Positions 54,668-63,724 of a DNA stretch of 64,000 nt are shown piece after piece. The stretch covers positions 1-64,000 of the forward strand of contig CANPIC010000005.1 in the NCBI GenBank assembly GCA_947574055.1, given 5' to 3'. Position numbers and translations under genes: made by a program. Numbering within the stretch: position 1 is the first letter of the stretch; every line of letters begins with the position of its first letter. The notes beneath the pieces were generated by a model. It was not told the DNA's origin and did no database searches. It worked only from the letters and a program-made list of their open reading frames with translations. This DNA comes from an uncultured bacterium. GTDB taxonomy: Bacteria > Bacillota > Clostridia > Lachnospirales > Lachnospiraceae.

Positions 54668-55765
54668 ATGCGAACAATTCGTAGACAACTTGCAGATATC
54701 ACTCTCACCTATCCGCTGGACAGAGAGGTTCCACTGGAGAGGGCACTTTTCATGGATATCGAAACAACCGGCTTTACCGCCAAAAATTCCGTTCTCTATC
54801 TGATTGGCTGCGCCTTTCAGGAAGAGGGACAATGGTATACCATCCAGTGGCTGGCCACTTCCTACGAAGAAGAGGTGGAAGTGATCCGGGCCTTTTTTAC
54901 TTTTGCCCGTGGCCGCTTTACCCATCTGATCCACTTCAACGGAAACAATTTTGATCTGCCTTTTATTCTGCAAAAATGTGCCCAGCATGAACTGCCCTTT
55001 GATTTTTCCGGGTTTTCCGGTATCGATATTTACAAGCGGGTGGCACCTTTCAGGAAATTTTTAAATCTGCCGAACTGTAAACAAAAGACGCTGGAACAGT
55101 TTCTTGGCATCCACCGGGAAGATCCCTATGACGGTGGCCAACTGATCAGCATCTTCCATGAATTTGTCAGGCAACAGACCGGCTATGCCTATAACGCCAT
55201 TCTCAGCCATAATTATGAAGACCTGGCAGGCATGTTTCATATCCTGCCTGTCCTTGCCTATGGTGATATCTTTTCCGAACAGACGAAAGCAAAGAAAGTA
55301 CAGGCCAACTATTACAAAGACGCGGAAGGCAACAGGCGGCAGGAACTTCTTATAAAACTCAGTTTTCCCGTGCCGCTTCCAAAAGAAATATCCCGTTCTG
55401 AAAATGACTGTTATTTTACTGCAAGAGAAGGAAGCGGGACTATACGCGTCCCTCTCTATGAAGAGGAAATGAAATATTTCTATTCCAATTACAAAGACTA
55501 TTACTATCTTCCTATTGAAGATGTGGCCATTCACAAATCCATTGCCTCATTTGTGGACAAGGAACACCGTGCCCAGGCAAAAGCACATAACTGCTATACA
55601 AGAAAGGCTTCTTCTTATCTGCCGCAGTGGGATGTCCTTTTTGAACCTTTTTTCAAACGCGCGTACAACGATTCTGCACTGTTTTTTGAAATCACGGATC
55701 CGTTCAAAAAAGACCGCAAAGCCTTCCAGACTTATGCACTTCATATTCTGAAAATGATGCAGTAA
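54668..55765 (+). CDS. YprB-like DEDD-type 3'-5' exonuclease/RNase H-fold protein
   Basis: The 365-residue protein has a DnaQ-like nuclease domain with FMDIETTGF (Asp and Glu, residue 28), HFNGNNFDLPF (Asp, near 97) and HNYEDLAGM (Asp, near 180). It matches the YprB family, with a further C-terminal region of unknown role. AGGAGG lies 11 nt before the ATG. It probably trims DNA or RNA ends. Confidence 0.85.
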   Translation: MRTIRRQLADITLTYPLDREVPLERALFMDIETTGFTAKNSVLYLIGCAFQEEGQWYTIQWLATSYEEEVEVIRAFFTFARGRFTHLIHFNGNNFDLPFILQKCAQHELPFDFSGFSGIDIYKRVAPFRKFLNLPNCKQKTLEQFLGIHREDPYDGGQLISIFHEFVRQQTGYAYNAILSHNYEDLAGMFHILPVLAYGDIFSEQTKAKKVQANYYKDAEGNRRQELLIKLSFPVPLPKEISRSENDCYFTAREGSGTIRVPLYEEEMKYFYSNYKDYYYLPIEDVAIHKSIASFVDKEHRAQAKAHNCYTRKASSYLPQWDVLFEPFFKRAYNDSALFFEITDPFKKDRKAFQTYALHILKMMQ

Positions 55766-55806
55766 AAAAAGGCTGTCACACAATAACCGGTGTGACAACC
55801 TTTTTT
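55764..55806. terminator. Terminator between the YprB-like gene and cheR
   Basis: GGCTGTCACAC (55771-55781) pairs with GTGTGACAACC (55790-55800) with one mismatch. A run of A precedes it and TTTTTT follows, so it can serve both convergent genes. Confidence 0.8.
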
Positions 55807-55812
55807 CTTACC

Positions 55813-56589
55813 TTACATTTTTTCATAAAAGAAGGAATTCTTTCTTTCCAGTCCGATTTCCTTATAATTCATAATCTGTTCTGTACTACCGATAAAAAGG
55901 ATGCCTCCCTTGGCAAGGCTCTGCTGAAATTTAACAAATACCGCATCCTTCGCTTCTTCCGTAAAATAGATCAATACATTCCTGCATACGATCATATGAT
56001 AATTGGTCGGATATGTATCCTTCAGAAGGTTATGTTCCTTAAATTCCACCCTTGATTTAATCTCATCGGATATCTGATAGGAAAGACCTACTTTCGTAAA
56101 ATACTTCTTTTTCAGATCCGGTGGTACACTGGCTATACTTTTCTCCGAATATAACCCCACCTTCGCTTTGGCAATCACCTGTTTATCCAGATCAGTGGCA
56201 AATATCTTGATCTGATTCAAAGGCAGATGCCTGGAAAGTGCCATCACAAGAGAATATGGCTCGTCTCCTGTCGAACAGGCTGCGCTCCATATTTTCAGAT
56301 TTTTTCCGAACTTGCGAATCAGTTCCGGAATCATCCCCTTATCCATCACATCCCACTGAGAAGGATTCCGGTAAAATTCCGAAACATTAATCGTAAGATA
56401 ATTGACAAACTCCTCAAACATCGTCTGATCTGTTTTCAGACTCTTCACATAATTATCATATCCCACAATGTGGTGCTTTGAAATCAGCGTATCAATACGC
56501 CGCTTCATCTGCTTTTCTTTGTACGCATTCAGATCAATCTTGGTCAGATCAAAAACCGCTTTTTTCAAATATTCATAATCGTATGCCAC
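55813..56589 (-). CDS. CheR-family protein-glutamate methyltransferase
   Basis: The 258-residue enzyme uses S-adenosylmethionine to methylate chemoreceptor Glu residues. The helical N-terminal domain is followed by SAACSTGDEPYSLVMAL near residue 100 (SAM site) and the late CRNVLIYFTEEAK near residue 203. The GTG at 56589 has AAGGAG 6 nt upstream and gives a typical CheR length; the ATG at 56646 has a weaker site. No chemotaxis operon is adjacent, so the partner receptors are unknown. Confidence 0.88.
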   Translation of the reverse strand: MAYDYEYLKKAVFDLTKIDLNAYKEKQMKRRIDTLISKHHIVGYDNYVKSLKTDQTMFEEFVNYLTINVSEFYRNPSQWDVMDKGMIPELIRKFGKNLKIWSAACSTGDEPYSLVMALSRHLPLNQIKIFATDLDKQVIAKAKVGLYSEKSIASVPPDLKKKYFTKVGLSYQISDEIKSRVEFKEHNLLKDTYPTNYHMIVCRNVLIYFTEEAKDAVFVKFQQSLAKGGILFIGSTEQIMNYKEIGLERKNSFFYEKM

Positions 56590-56652
56590 GGCGCGCTCCT
56601 TGAAAACATGATTTTTATACGGATCTGATGCCCCACTGAGGAGCATCCTGCT

Positions 56653-56692
56653 CCCGCGGCAGCGTACCCATTCCTCCAGCTGCCGCTGCGGG
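56653..56692 (-). other. Stem-loop between rpsA and cheR
   Basis: GCGGCAGC/GCTGCCGC (8 bp) plus a CCC/GGG extension past a 3-nt bulge lies 8 nt beyond the rpsA stop. It has no U tract, so attenuation or RNA processing is more likely than efficient termination. Confidence 0.45.
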
Positions 56693-56699
56693 ATTCTGA

Positions 56700-57842
56700 C
56701 TATTCAGCAGCATCCTCCTGAGCGATCACTGCATCAATATCAACCGAAACAACATCCTCATCTTCTTCTGCCTTCGCTTCCTTCTGCTCCGAAGCCATCA
56801 GCGCTTTGATACTCAGGCTGATCTTTCTGCTCTCTTCGTTGAAGTCCACAACCTTGGCTGTAATACTCTGACCGATCTTCAGCACATCAGACGGCTTTTC
56901 CACATGCTCTCTGGAAATCTGGGATACATGAAGCAGGGCATCCACACCGGTCTCAAGTTCCACGAAAGCGCCAAAATCAGTCATTCTTGCCACTCTGCCT
57001 GTCACAACATTGCCGGCAGCATACTTGGAAGCGGCATCTTTCCACGGATTGGCATCCGCAAACTTCAGGCTGAGGGCAATCTTGGTACCGGAAATCTCCT
57101 TGATCAGCGCCTTCACTTCATCGCCCACTTTAAATACTTTTCTGGGATTTTCCACCCGGCCCCAGGACATCTCGGAAATGTGCAGCAGTCCGTCCACACC
57201 GCCCAGATCAATAAACACACCAAAATCAGTTACATTCTTTACGGTACCCGTTACCGTATCGCCTTCCTGAATACGGGCAAACAATTCTTTCTGCAGTTCT
57301 GCCTTTCTGGCAAGAATCAGCTGCTTGCGATCACCGATATATCTCCTTCTTCTGGGATTGTATTCACTGATCACAAACTCAATATCCTGACCCGCATATT
57401 TGGTCAGATCCTTCTCATACGTATCAGATACCAGGCTGGCAGGGATAAAGATTCTGACTTCTTCCACAACCACGCTCAGACCACCGTCCAGTACCTGTGC
57501 GACTTTAGCCGTTAATACCTCTTTGTTATTGTATGCTTCTTCAATACGTTTGTTTCCACGATCAGCCGCAAGGCGCTTGTACGTCAGAAGAACCTGTCCT
57601 TCACCATCATTTACCTTGAATACCTTAACTTCCATCGTGTCGCCCACATGCAGTACCGTGGTCAAATCAACGTTAGGTTCATTTGTATATTCGTTTCTGG
57701 TAAGGATTCCGTCGGATTTATAACCGATATTGAGTATGGCCTCATCCGGCTTCACATCAATGATCGTACCCTCGACTACCTCCCCTGAACGGATTGTTTT
57801 AAATGATTCATTTAACATTTGTTCAAAAGTTAAATCTGACAT
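56700..57842 (-). CDS. rpsA: 30S ribosomal protein S1
   Basis: The 380-residue protein has four S1 RNA-binding repeats. Typical strands are EGTIIDVKPDEAILNIGYKS, VTGTVKNVTDFGVFIDLGG and VTGRVARMTDFGAFVELE. The C-terminus is acidic. It helps mRNA bind the ribosome. GAGGAGG stands 9 nt before the ATG at 57842. It overlaps the end of ispH by 20 nt, a close pairing that is found as a fused gene in some Clostridia. Confidence 0.94.
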   Translation of the reverse strand: MSDLTFEQMLNESFKTIRSGEVVEGTIIDVKPDEAILNIGYKSDGILTRNEYTNEPNVDLTTVLHVGDTMEVKVFKVNDGEGQVLLTYKRLAADRGNKRIEEAYNNKEVLTAKVAQVLDGGLSVVVEEVRIFIPASLVSDTYEKDLTKYAGQDIEFVISEYNPRRRRYIGDRKQLILARKAELQKELFARIQEGDTVTGTVKNVTDFGVFIDLGGVDGLLHISEMSWGRVENPRKVFKVGDEVKALIKEISGTKIALSLKFADANPWKDAASKYAAGNVVTGRVARMTDFGAFVELETGVDALLHVSQISREHVEKPSDVLKIGQSITAKVVDFNEESRKISLSIKALMASEQKEAKAEEDEDVVSVDIDAVIAQEDAAE

Positions 57843-58668
57843 AATTTTGAACCTCCTCAATAATATAATTCGGGGTCGATGCCCCTGCTGTAATACCTAC
57901 TCGAAAAACAGAATCAGGGAAGTCTAATTGCAAGTCATCCAGTGTCTGTATAAAACAGGTATACTCACATTCCTTCCTGCATATTTCATACAGCTTTCTT
58001 GTATTGGAACTGTGAGTTCCGCCTATTACTATCATAGCATCAACTTGAGAAGCAATCAACTTTGCTTCCGCCTGTCTCTCCTCAGTTGCGTTGCAGATGG
58101 TATTCGCAACACTAACATTGTAACCTTTTTTTTGAATAATTTCAACTAATTCTTGAAATTTATTGTAGTTAAATGTCGTCTGGGACACAAGGCAGATGTC
58201 CCGCCCCTCGGAAACATGCAGATTTTCAGCCTCTTTCGCCGACTCGATCACCACTGCCGGTGTCTCAGACCAGCCCATGATGCCTTCCACTTCGGGATGC
58301 CCCGGATTGCCGATGATAACGATCTGCTTTCCTGCCCGGCTTTCTTTTTCCACAATGTTATGGATTCGTTTCACAAAAGGACAGGTGGCGTCCACACATC
58401 CGAGGCCTCTCTCTTCAATCCTGCAGCACACCACCTTGGACACACCATGCGAGCGGATGATGACAGTGCCCTCTTGCAGGCTGTCAAGTTCCTCTTCTTC
58501 CAGTACCCTGACACCCTTTTTTTCCAGATCTCTGACCACCTCTTCATTGTGGATAATCGGGCCGTACGTAAAAATCTGCCCGCCGCCTGCCACCTGTTCA
58601 TACACGGTATCCACTGCCCTTTTTACCCCAAAGCAAAAGCCTGCACTCTTTGCCAGTATCACTTCCAT
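57823..58668 (-). CDS. ispH: 4-hydroxy-3-methylbut-2-enyl diphosphate reductase IspH
   Basis: The 281-residue enzyme is the last step of the MEP isoprenoid pathway, forming isopentenyl and dimethylallyl diphosphate. The three cluster cysteines are in AGFCFGVKRA (residue 13), DATCPFV (near 95) and NTICNATEER (near 191). The ATG at 58668 overlaps the cmk end by 10 nt; a GTG two codons earlier is possible. It ends 20 nt inside rpsA. Confidence 0.96.
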   Translation of the reverse strand: MEVILAKSAGFCFGVKRAVDTVYEQVAGGGQIFTYGPIIHNEEVVRDLEKKGVRVLEEEELDSLQEGTVIIRSHGVSKVVCCRIEERGLGCVDATCPFVKRIHNIVEKESRAGKQIVIIGNPGHPEVEGIMGWSETPAVVIESAKEAENLHVSEGRDICLVSQTTFNYNKFQELVEIIQKKGYNVSVANTICNATEERQAEAKLIASQVDAMIVIGGTHSSNTRKLYEICRKECEYTCFIQTLDDLQLDFPDSVFRVGITAGASTPNYIIEEVQNYVRFNF

Positions 58669-59321
58669 GTACACAAACCAATGACCGCATCCACGACATC
58701 GTCAATACTCATATTGGAAGAATCAATCAGTACTGCATCCTCTGCCTGGCGCAGTGGTGAAATCTCTCTTGTCATATCCTGGCGATCCCTTTCTTCGATA
58801 TCCTTCTCTATTTCGGAAAGGTCACATACCTCTCCCCTGGCCAGCAGTTCTTCATACCTTCTGCGCGCCCGTACGCCGACACCGGCCGTCAGGTAAACCT
58901 TGACTGCCGCATCCGGCAGGACACAGGTGCCGATATCCCGGCCGTCCATCACCACATCTTCTCTGGCTGCCAGTGCCTGCTGGAGTCTGACCAGTTTCTT
59001 ACGCACCTGCGGATTGGCAGAACTGCCCGATGCCATATGACTCACCTCTTCGGTGCGGATCAGCCCGTTTACGTTTTCTCCGTTCAGTAACACAACCTGC
59101 TCGCCGTTTTCATAACAGATGGTGATATCCGCCTCTTCGCATTTGGCACTGATCTTCTCCGTTTCCTGGGGGCCGATCCCCTGACGCAGCAGAAACAGCG
59201 CCATGGCGCGGTACATGGCACCCGTGTCCACATAAATGACTTTCCGTTTTTGCGCTATTTTTTTCGCTATGGTACTTTTTCCCGCTCCCGCAGGGCCGTC
59301 TATCGCGATGTTGTGATTCAT
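58659..59321 (-). CDS. cmk: (d)CMP kinase
   Basis: The 220-residue kinase phosphorylates CMP and dCMP. Walker A is IDGPAGAGKSTIAKK (residue 6), with YVDTGAMYRAMALFL near residue 32 and the CMP-binding GRDIGTCVLPDA near 150. AGGAGG before the ATG at 59321 decides the start; the longer open frame runs into the gap and is rejected. Confidence 0.95.
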   Translation of the reverse strand: MNHNIAIDGPAGAGKSTIAKKIAQKRKVIYVDTGAMYRAMALFLLRQGIGPQETEKISAKCEEADITICYENGEQVVLLNGENVNGLIRTEEVSHMASGSSANPQVRKKLVRLQQALAAREDVVMDGRDIGTCVLPDAAVKVYLTAGVGVRARRRYEELLARGEVCDLSEIEKDIEERDRQDMTREISPLRQAEDAVLIDSSNMSIDDVVDAVIGLCTWK

Positions 59322-59363
59322 ATTACGCCTCCTGTATCTCTTTTCCTCTGATCCTATTCTCAG

Positions 59364-59400
59364 CTGCCGGCCAGCACATTCTGCAACTGCCGGCCGGCAG
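59364..59400 (-). other. GC-rich hairpin between baiN-like gene and cmk
   Basis: CTGCCGGCC (59364-59372) pairs perfectly with GGCCGGCAG (59392-59400). There is no U tract on the minus strand, so it is probably not a full terminator. Confidence 0.45.
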
Positions 59401-59416
59401 AATCGTTCTCTGCTGT

Positions 59417-60652
59417 TTATACGCTCCCAAGAGCCGCGTGTTCTCCTGCCAGATACCCCGTAGACCACGCAATCTGCAGGTTAAATCCGCCGGTCAGCGC
59501 ATCCACATCCAGTACTTCCCCGGCAAAATACAGGCCGGGCATCTTCAAAGATTCCATCGTGGAAGGATTGACCTCCTTTACATGTACACCGCCTCTTGTG
59601 ATCACTGCCTCTCCATAATCCCCGGTTCCCGAGACATGCATCCGCCAGTTTTTGATCAGAAAGCCAAACTGTCTTCTTTCCTCTTTGGTAATCTCATTGA
59701 CCGGCTTCCCCGGTTCTATCCCCGACAGACGTATCATCACCGGGATCAGCCTTGCCGGGAACAGGCCGTCCAGCACATTTTTAAACTGTTTGTTCTGGTG
59801 TTCGGAAAAATCCCGCAGCAACCGTTTATCAAGCTGCTGGGCCGTCAGTGCCGGCTTCAGATCCAGCTTCAGCACACAATCGTCCGCTTCCATATAGCTG
59901 CTGGCACTGAGTATCAGCGGCCCGCTCACCCCGTAATGGGTAAACAACATCTCCCCGAACCCTTTGTACAGCATTTTTTTCTCTCCTGCCGCATATAAAA
60001 ATGCTTCCACATTTTTCAGGGACAGCCCCTGCAGACCCTGTATCCAGTCTTCCCGGATCGCCAGTGGCACAAGCGACGGTACTGTCTCTATAATCCGGTG
60101 CCCAGCTTTTTCCGCCATGGCATATCCGTCCCCGGTGGAACCGGTAGAAGGATAGGAGAGCCCTCCCGTTGCCACGATAACCGCGTCTCCACGAACCCGT
60201 TCTCCATTTTTCAGAATAACTCCTGCCACACGGCCATCCCGCTGCCAGATATCCGCCACTTCCGTATGCAGCCGCAGTACAACGCCGTCAGCCCGCATCT
60301 GCCGCTCCAATCCCCGGATGATATCTGACGAGTGATCCGATATGGGAAATACCCGGTTCCCCCGCTCGACTTTGAGGGGACAGCCCAGTTTCTCAAAAAA
60401 ATCCCTTACCATATCATTGGAGAATCCATATATGGCACTGTATAAAAACCTCGGATTGCGCACAATATGATCAAACAAATCCTGCGTATCGCAGGCATTG
60501 GTCAGATTACATCGTCCCTTTCCGGTAATAAACAGCTTTTTCCCCGCTTTTTCATTTTTTTCCAGCACAAGCACCTGTGCCCCACACTGCGCCGCCCGAC
60601 AGGCAGCCATCATACCTGCAGCCCCTGCGCCGATTATAATTACGTTTCCCAT
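59417..60652 (-). CDS. HI0933/BaiN-type FAD-dependent oxidoreductase
   Basis: The 411-residue flavoprotein has an N-terminal FAD motif IIGAGAAGMMAACRAAQ (residue 6) and the family block GKKLFITGKGRCNLTNA near residue 38. A late TRGGVHVKEVNPSTMES and LYFAGEVLDVDALTGGFN complete the pattern. Homologues are annotated as aminoacetone oxidase-like or BaiN, and the substrate is uncertain. It commonly precedes cmk in Clostridia, as here. Confidence 0.88.
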   Translation of the reverse strand: MGNVIIIGAGAAGMMAACRAAQCGAQVLVLEKNEKAGKKLFITGKGRCNLTNACDTQDLFDHIVRNPRFLYSAIYGFSNDMVRDFFEKLGCPLKVERGNRVFPISDHSSDIIRGLERQMRADGVVLRLHTEVADIWQRDGRVAGVILKNGERVRGDAVIVATGGLSYPSTGSTGDGYAMAEKAGHRIIETVPSLVPLAIREDWIQGLQGLSLKNVEAFLYAAGEKKMLYKGFGEMLFTHYGVSGPLILSASSYMEADDCVLKLDLKPALTAQQLDKRLLRDFSEHQNKQFKNVLDGLFPARLIPVMIRLSGIEPGKPVNEITKEERRQFGFLIKNWRMHVSGTGDYGEAVITRGGVHVKEVNPSTMESLKMPGLYFAGEVLDVDALTGGFNLQIAWSTGYLAGEHAALGSV

Positions 60653-60696
60653 CTTCCGTCACTTTCTCATATACAGGCTTTCCCCTGCGGCAAAAC

Positions 60697-61593
60697 TTAT
60701 ATCGGCTCGTCCCCGATAAAATTAATCTCGTCATTCATATTGACCTGATACGTATTCCAGGCATCCTCCAGCAGCAAAAGCCCCTGTTTGACTTCCTCAG
60801 GCCGTTTCATACAAAGCGCCACCACCAGCGCATTGATCAGGCTCAGGGGTGCCACCAGGGAATCCACGATGGATACCATATCACTCCTGGCCAGCAGATT
60901 GCAGGAAGAATACAGGTTCATGGGCGAATGAATACTGTCTGTCACGGCGATCACCCGCGCATTTCTGTCATTGGCAAATTCCATTGTCTTTAAGGTACGC
61001 ATGGAATAGCGCGGAAAACTGATCCCGATCAGCGCATCTTTTTCCCCAATCCGGATCATCTGTTCGAATATTTCACTGATACTCGTGGTGCGGATCTGAC
61101 GCACATTGCCCCGTATCATATGCAGGTAAAAACTCAGAAAATCCGCCAGCGGCTCACTGCTGCGGATACCGACCACATAGACTGTCTCTGCCTCCAGGAT
61201 GATATCCACCGCCGTTTCAAAAGCCCCCGGGTCCACATGTTCGAGTGTATCCTGTATCTTTTCCATATCGGCTGTAAGGACAGCGCGCAAGATCTCGGAC
61301 TGCGTGCTTGTGCCATACTTCACATGCATCTTCTGCACTGTGTTGAGCTTGTCCCGCACCCATGCCTCCAGTGCCTTCTGAAATTCCGGATACCCTTCAT
61401 ACCCCAGCCCCGCGGCAAACCGGACGACCGTGGACTCACTGATTCCCAGATGCTCCCCCAGCCGCGCCGCCGTCATAAACACTGCCTGATCATAGTGCTC
61501 CCTGATAAAATCCGCAATCTTTTTCCGGTTTTTACTCATGGAAGGATAAGATTCATGGATCCGTGTGATCACATCCGCTTCCCTTTGTCCCAT
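60697..61593 (-). CDS. MurR/RpiR family transcriptional regulator
   Basis: The 298-residue protein has an N-terminal RpiR helix-turn-helix (residues 1-77; LGEHLGISESTVVRFAAGLGY) and a SIS sugar-phosphate domain from about residue 125 (VYVVGIRSSEPLADFL). It should sense a phosphorylated sugar. It begins 2 nt after the tetR stop with a weak site, so translation is probably coupled to tetR. The target is not evident nearby. Confidence 0.9.
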   Translation of the reverse strand: MGQREADVITRIHESYPSMSKNRKKIADFIREHYDQAVFMTAARLGEHLGISESTVVRFAAGLGYEGYPEFQKALEAWVRDKLNTVQKMHVKYGTSTQSEILRAVLTADMEKIQDTLEHVDPGAFETAVDIILEAETVYVVGIRSSEPLADFLSFYLHMIRGNVRQIRTTSISEIFEQMIRIGEKDALIGISFPRYSMRTLKTMEFANDRNARVIAVTDSIHSPMNLYSSCNLLARSDMVSIVDSLVAPLSLINALVVALCMKRPEEVKQGLLLLEDAWNTYQVNMNDEINFIGDEPI

Positions 61594-61595
61594 AG

Positions 61596-62150
61596 TTACA
61601 TCGCTTTCGTATATGACTGATAAATACTCTGCAGCAGCTCCCTTGTCTGCTCCTGCGTCAGGTCAAAATCGCCTGTCAGCGACATGCAGGCACAACCATG
61701 GATAAAAATCCATATTTTCATAAATAGTTCGCCGGGACTGCGCACGCCTGCCGCTTTTGCCCGGGATACCTCTCTGCCTACATTTCCTTTCGTCCCGCTG
61801 AGCAGTTCATACATCCCCTTCCCTCCGGGAAAACCGGAGAGGAACAAAAGCCGGAAGACATGCTTTTCTTCCGCCGCGAAATGAATATATGCCATTCCCA
61901 GGTCAAGAAAAGGTGTCTCACTCTTCTTCGGACTCCCTTCGCAAAACTCCTCAAAAAACTCTGCCGCTCTCTGATAGACGTCCTCGGTAAGCCGATCCAT
62001 ATTTTCATACAGCCGGAAGATGGGCTGTGTAGAGCAGCCTGTCTTTGCCGCAAGTTTCCTTGCCGTAACCTGTTCAAATCCCTCTTCCCGCAGCAGCGCA
62101 AAGGCATTGTCAAGGATCATACTTTTCGTAACACTCGCTTTTCTCGACAT
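61596..62150 (-). CDS. TetR/AcrR family transcriptional regulator
   Basis: The 184-residue protein has the TetR helix-turn-helix (residues 10-55; ARKLAAKTGCSTQPIFRLYENM) and a C-terminal ligand domain with the WHG-like segment ELFMKIWIFIHGCACM near residue 145. AAGGAG 7 nt before the ATG at 62150 decides the start. A palindrome overlapping the predicted transcription start suggests autorepression. It is transcribed together with rpiR. Confidence 0.9.
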   Translation of the reverse strand: MSRKASVTKSMILDNAFALLREEGFEQVTARKLAAKTGCSTQPIFRLYENMDRLTEDVYQRAAEFFEEFCEGSPKKSETPFLDLGMAYIHFAAEEKHVFRLLFLSGFPGGKGMYELLSGTKGNVGREVSRAKAAGVRSPGELFMKIWIFIHGCACMSLTGDFDLTQEQTRELLQSIYQSYTKAM

Positions 62151-62184
62151 TTCCCTCTCCTTCCCCCATCTGTATCTATTTGTG

Positions 62185-62225
62185 ATAACATATGTTATTG
62201 TATGTCTTGTTATCCTATTTGTCAA
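62185..62225 (-). promoter_or_regulatory. tetR promoter with perfect palindromic operator
   Basis: On the minus strand TTGACA (62220-62225) and TACAAT (62197-62202) are 17 nt apart, a near-consensus promoter. The perfect 14-bp palindrome ATAACATATGTTAT (62185-62198) overlaps the -10 edge and the start point. Confidence 0.75.
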
Positions 62226-62243
62226 GAACTATCTCCATTTAGC

Positions 62244-63617
62244 TCACGAAACTCTGATCTCCTGCCCAGGATAAATCCTGTCCGGATTGGCAAGTGAGAG
62301 AGATTTTACAAAAGTGCCAAAGCTATGGTAAGGCAGGCATCCCTTTCCGTAGTCAAGATAAATGCTCCACAGGCTCTCTCCCTCCTTCACGATATGAACA
62401 TAGGGGATCTCATGAAAAGTCAGCCGCATGACATCCAGTGTGTGCAGGCAACGTTCTTTGTCCGCGGCCTCTTTCCGGATACGGGATGCCATATACCAGC
62501 CGCCTGCCCCTTCTTCCATCAGCGGGATAGCCAGTGTCAGTTCATAGGTATCCGTCGTCCCTGACCAGACCAGATAATCATACCAAAATCCCTCTTCCCT
62601 GTGGCAGGACCAGTCCGTCTCACGATCTGCCCCTGCCGGAAGCAAGAGATCAAAATCCGCACCCTTTTCCTCCACAAAAGCCCGCACCGTCTCCTCTTTG
62701 GAAAAATCCATCTCCGGCACCTGGCTGATCCAGACTTTTCCACCATCCGAAACCGGGTCCTCCAAAAGCCGCCAGTACCCACTCTCTGCCGACCAGATCC
62801 GGTACTCGGCAGGGCGCCATTCCGGATACCCCTGTGCCTGTATTACCTTCGTGATGTCAAGATGAGCGACCGCTACCGTTTCCCCATTCTCTGCCGTCGT
62901 CACCAGCACATAATCCAGTCCCCACCAGCTCGTGTCATCTTCTTCCCGGTCCGTTCTGCCGCCGCCTGTGAGAATGAGCCGATATTTCCGGCTCTCCGGC
63001 TCCAGTTCCGGATATCCCAGCAAAAAATCTTCCAGCGGCTTCTGAAAATATCCTTCGCGGATCAGTTTACGCGCCGTATCGATCCCATCATCAAATTCCG
63101 GACATTCCTCACCCTCCACATCATGCCATTGCTCTTTCCTCTCCTGCTCGCCTTCCGCATAGTACTCCGTGGAAAAGACAGGCACGCCAAACGCTCTCGT
63201 CCCTCCCTTCGGTACAGAAACCACGATATTATTCAGTTCCATTGTGGACACTTCTTCACGCTCCCCACTGCCGTCCGGCTGTCTGAGCGATATGGTTTCC
63301 GTACGCGGTGAATCCTTCAAATTGCACTGCACTCCGGTATACACCTGATTGTCGGCCAGTTCTGCTCCATCGTCCACGACCTGAAACGGAGCGAACACCA
63401 CCCCTTCCTTTCGGGCCGGCGCCTTTGCCTCCACCAGAATATCCAAATACACACTGCGGCTCTGACTGTGCCATTTCACCACAATAGCATCTTCATCCTG
63501 CAAAATACCGCTGTTTTTACCCGCAAACCCATATTCTGTGCTCCCTGCCAATACCATCAGCAACAAGCAAGCAATGACTGCCGTCCCCGCCGCCTTTCTC
63601 ACCCTTTTCTCAGACAT
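62244..63617 (-). CDS. Secreted or membrane-anchored LysM-domain protein
   Basis: The 457-residue protein has a signal peptide or anchor (residues 8-30), a long region of about 360 residues that I do not recognise, and a C-terminal LysM domain (about 408-457; VHIVKEGESLWSIYLDYGKG... RIYPGQEIRVS) that should bind peptidoglycan. GGGGAG precedes the ATG. The tetR promoter begins just beyond its stop. Confidence 0.8.
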   Translation of the reverse strand: MSEKRVRKAAGTAVIACLLLMVLAGSTEYGFAGKNSGILQDEDAIVVKWHSQSRSVYLDILVEAKAPARKEGVVFAPFQVVDDGAELADNQVYTGVQCNLKDSPRTETISLRQPDGSGEREEVSTMELNNIVVSVPKGGTRAFGVPVFSTEYYAEGEQERKEQWHDVEGEECPEFDDGIDTARKLIREGYFQKPLEDFLLGYPELEPESRKYRLILTGGGRTDREEDDTSWWGLDYVLVTTAENGETVAVAHLDITKVIQAQGYPEWRPAEYRIWSAESGYWRLLEDPVSDGGKVWISQVPEMDFSKEETVRAFVEEKGADFDLLLPAGADRETDWSCHREEGFWYDYLVWSGTTDTYELTLAIPLMEEGAGGWYMASRIRKEAADKERCLHTLDVMRLTFHEIPYVHIVKEGESLWSIYLDYGKGCLPYHSFGTFVKSLSLANPDRIYPGQEIRVS

Positions 63618-63675
63618 CCTTTGTAACTCCCCTCTGCGCGATCTGTAACCATGATAGCATAGTTTCGGCCATATA

Positions 63676-63707
63676 AAAAGAGCCCGCTAGCGGACTCTTT
63701 TTTTCCT
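63676..63707. terminator. Terminator after the carboxylase/decarboxylase subunit
   Basis: GAGCCCGCTAGCGGACTC forms a tight hairpin flanked by an A tract and TTTTTTT, about 20 nt past the stop of the partial gene. It works in either direction. Confidence 0.75.
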
Positions 63708-63724
63708 CTTATCATCCTCTGGTA

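Noticed and set aside
59322-59468. Longer cmk start at 59468
   Set aside because: The extra 49 residues do not match the kinase family and cross a hairpin. AGGAGG lies directly before the ATG at 59321.
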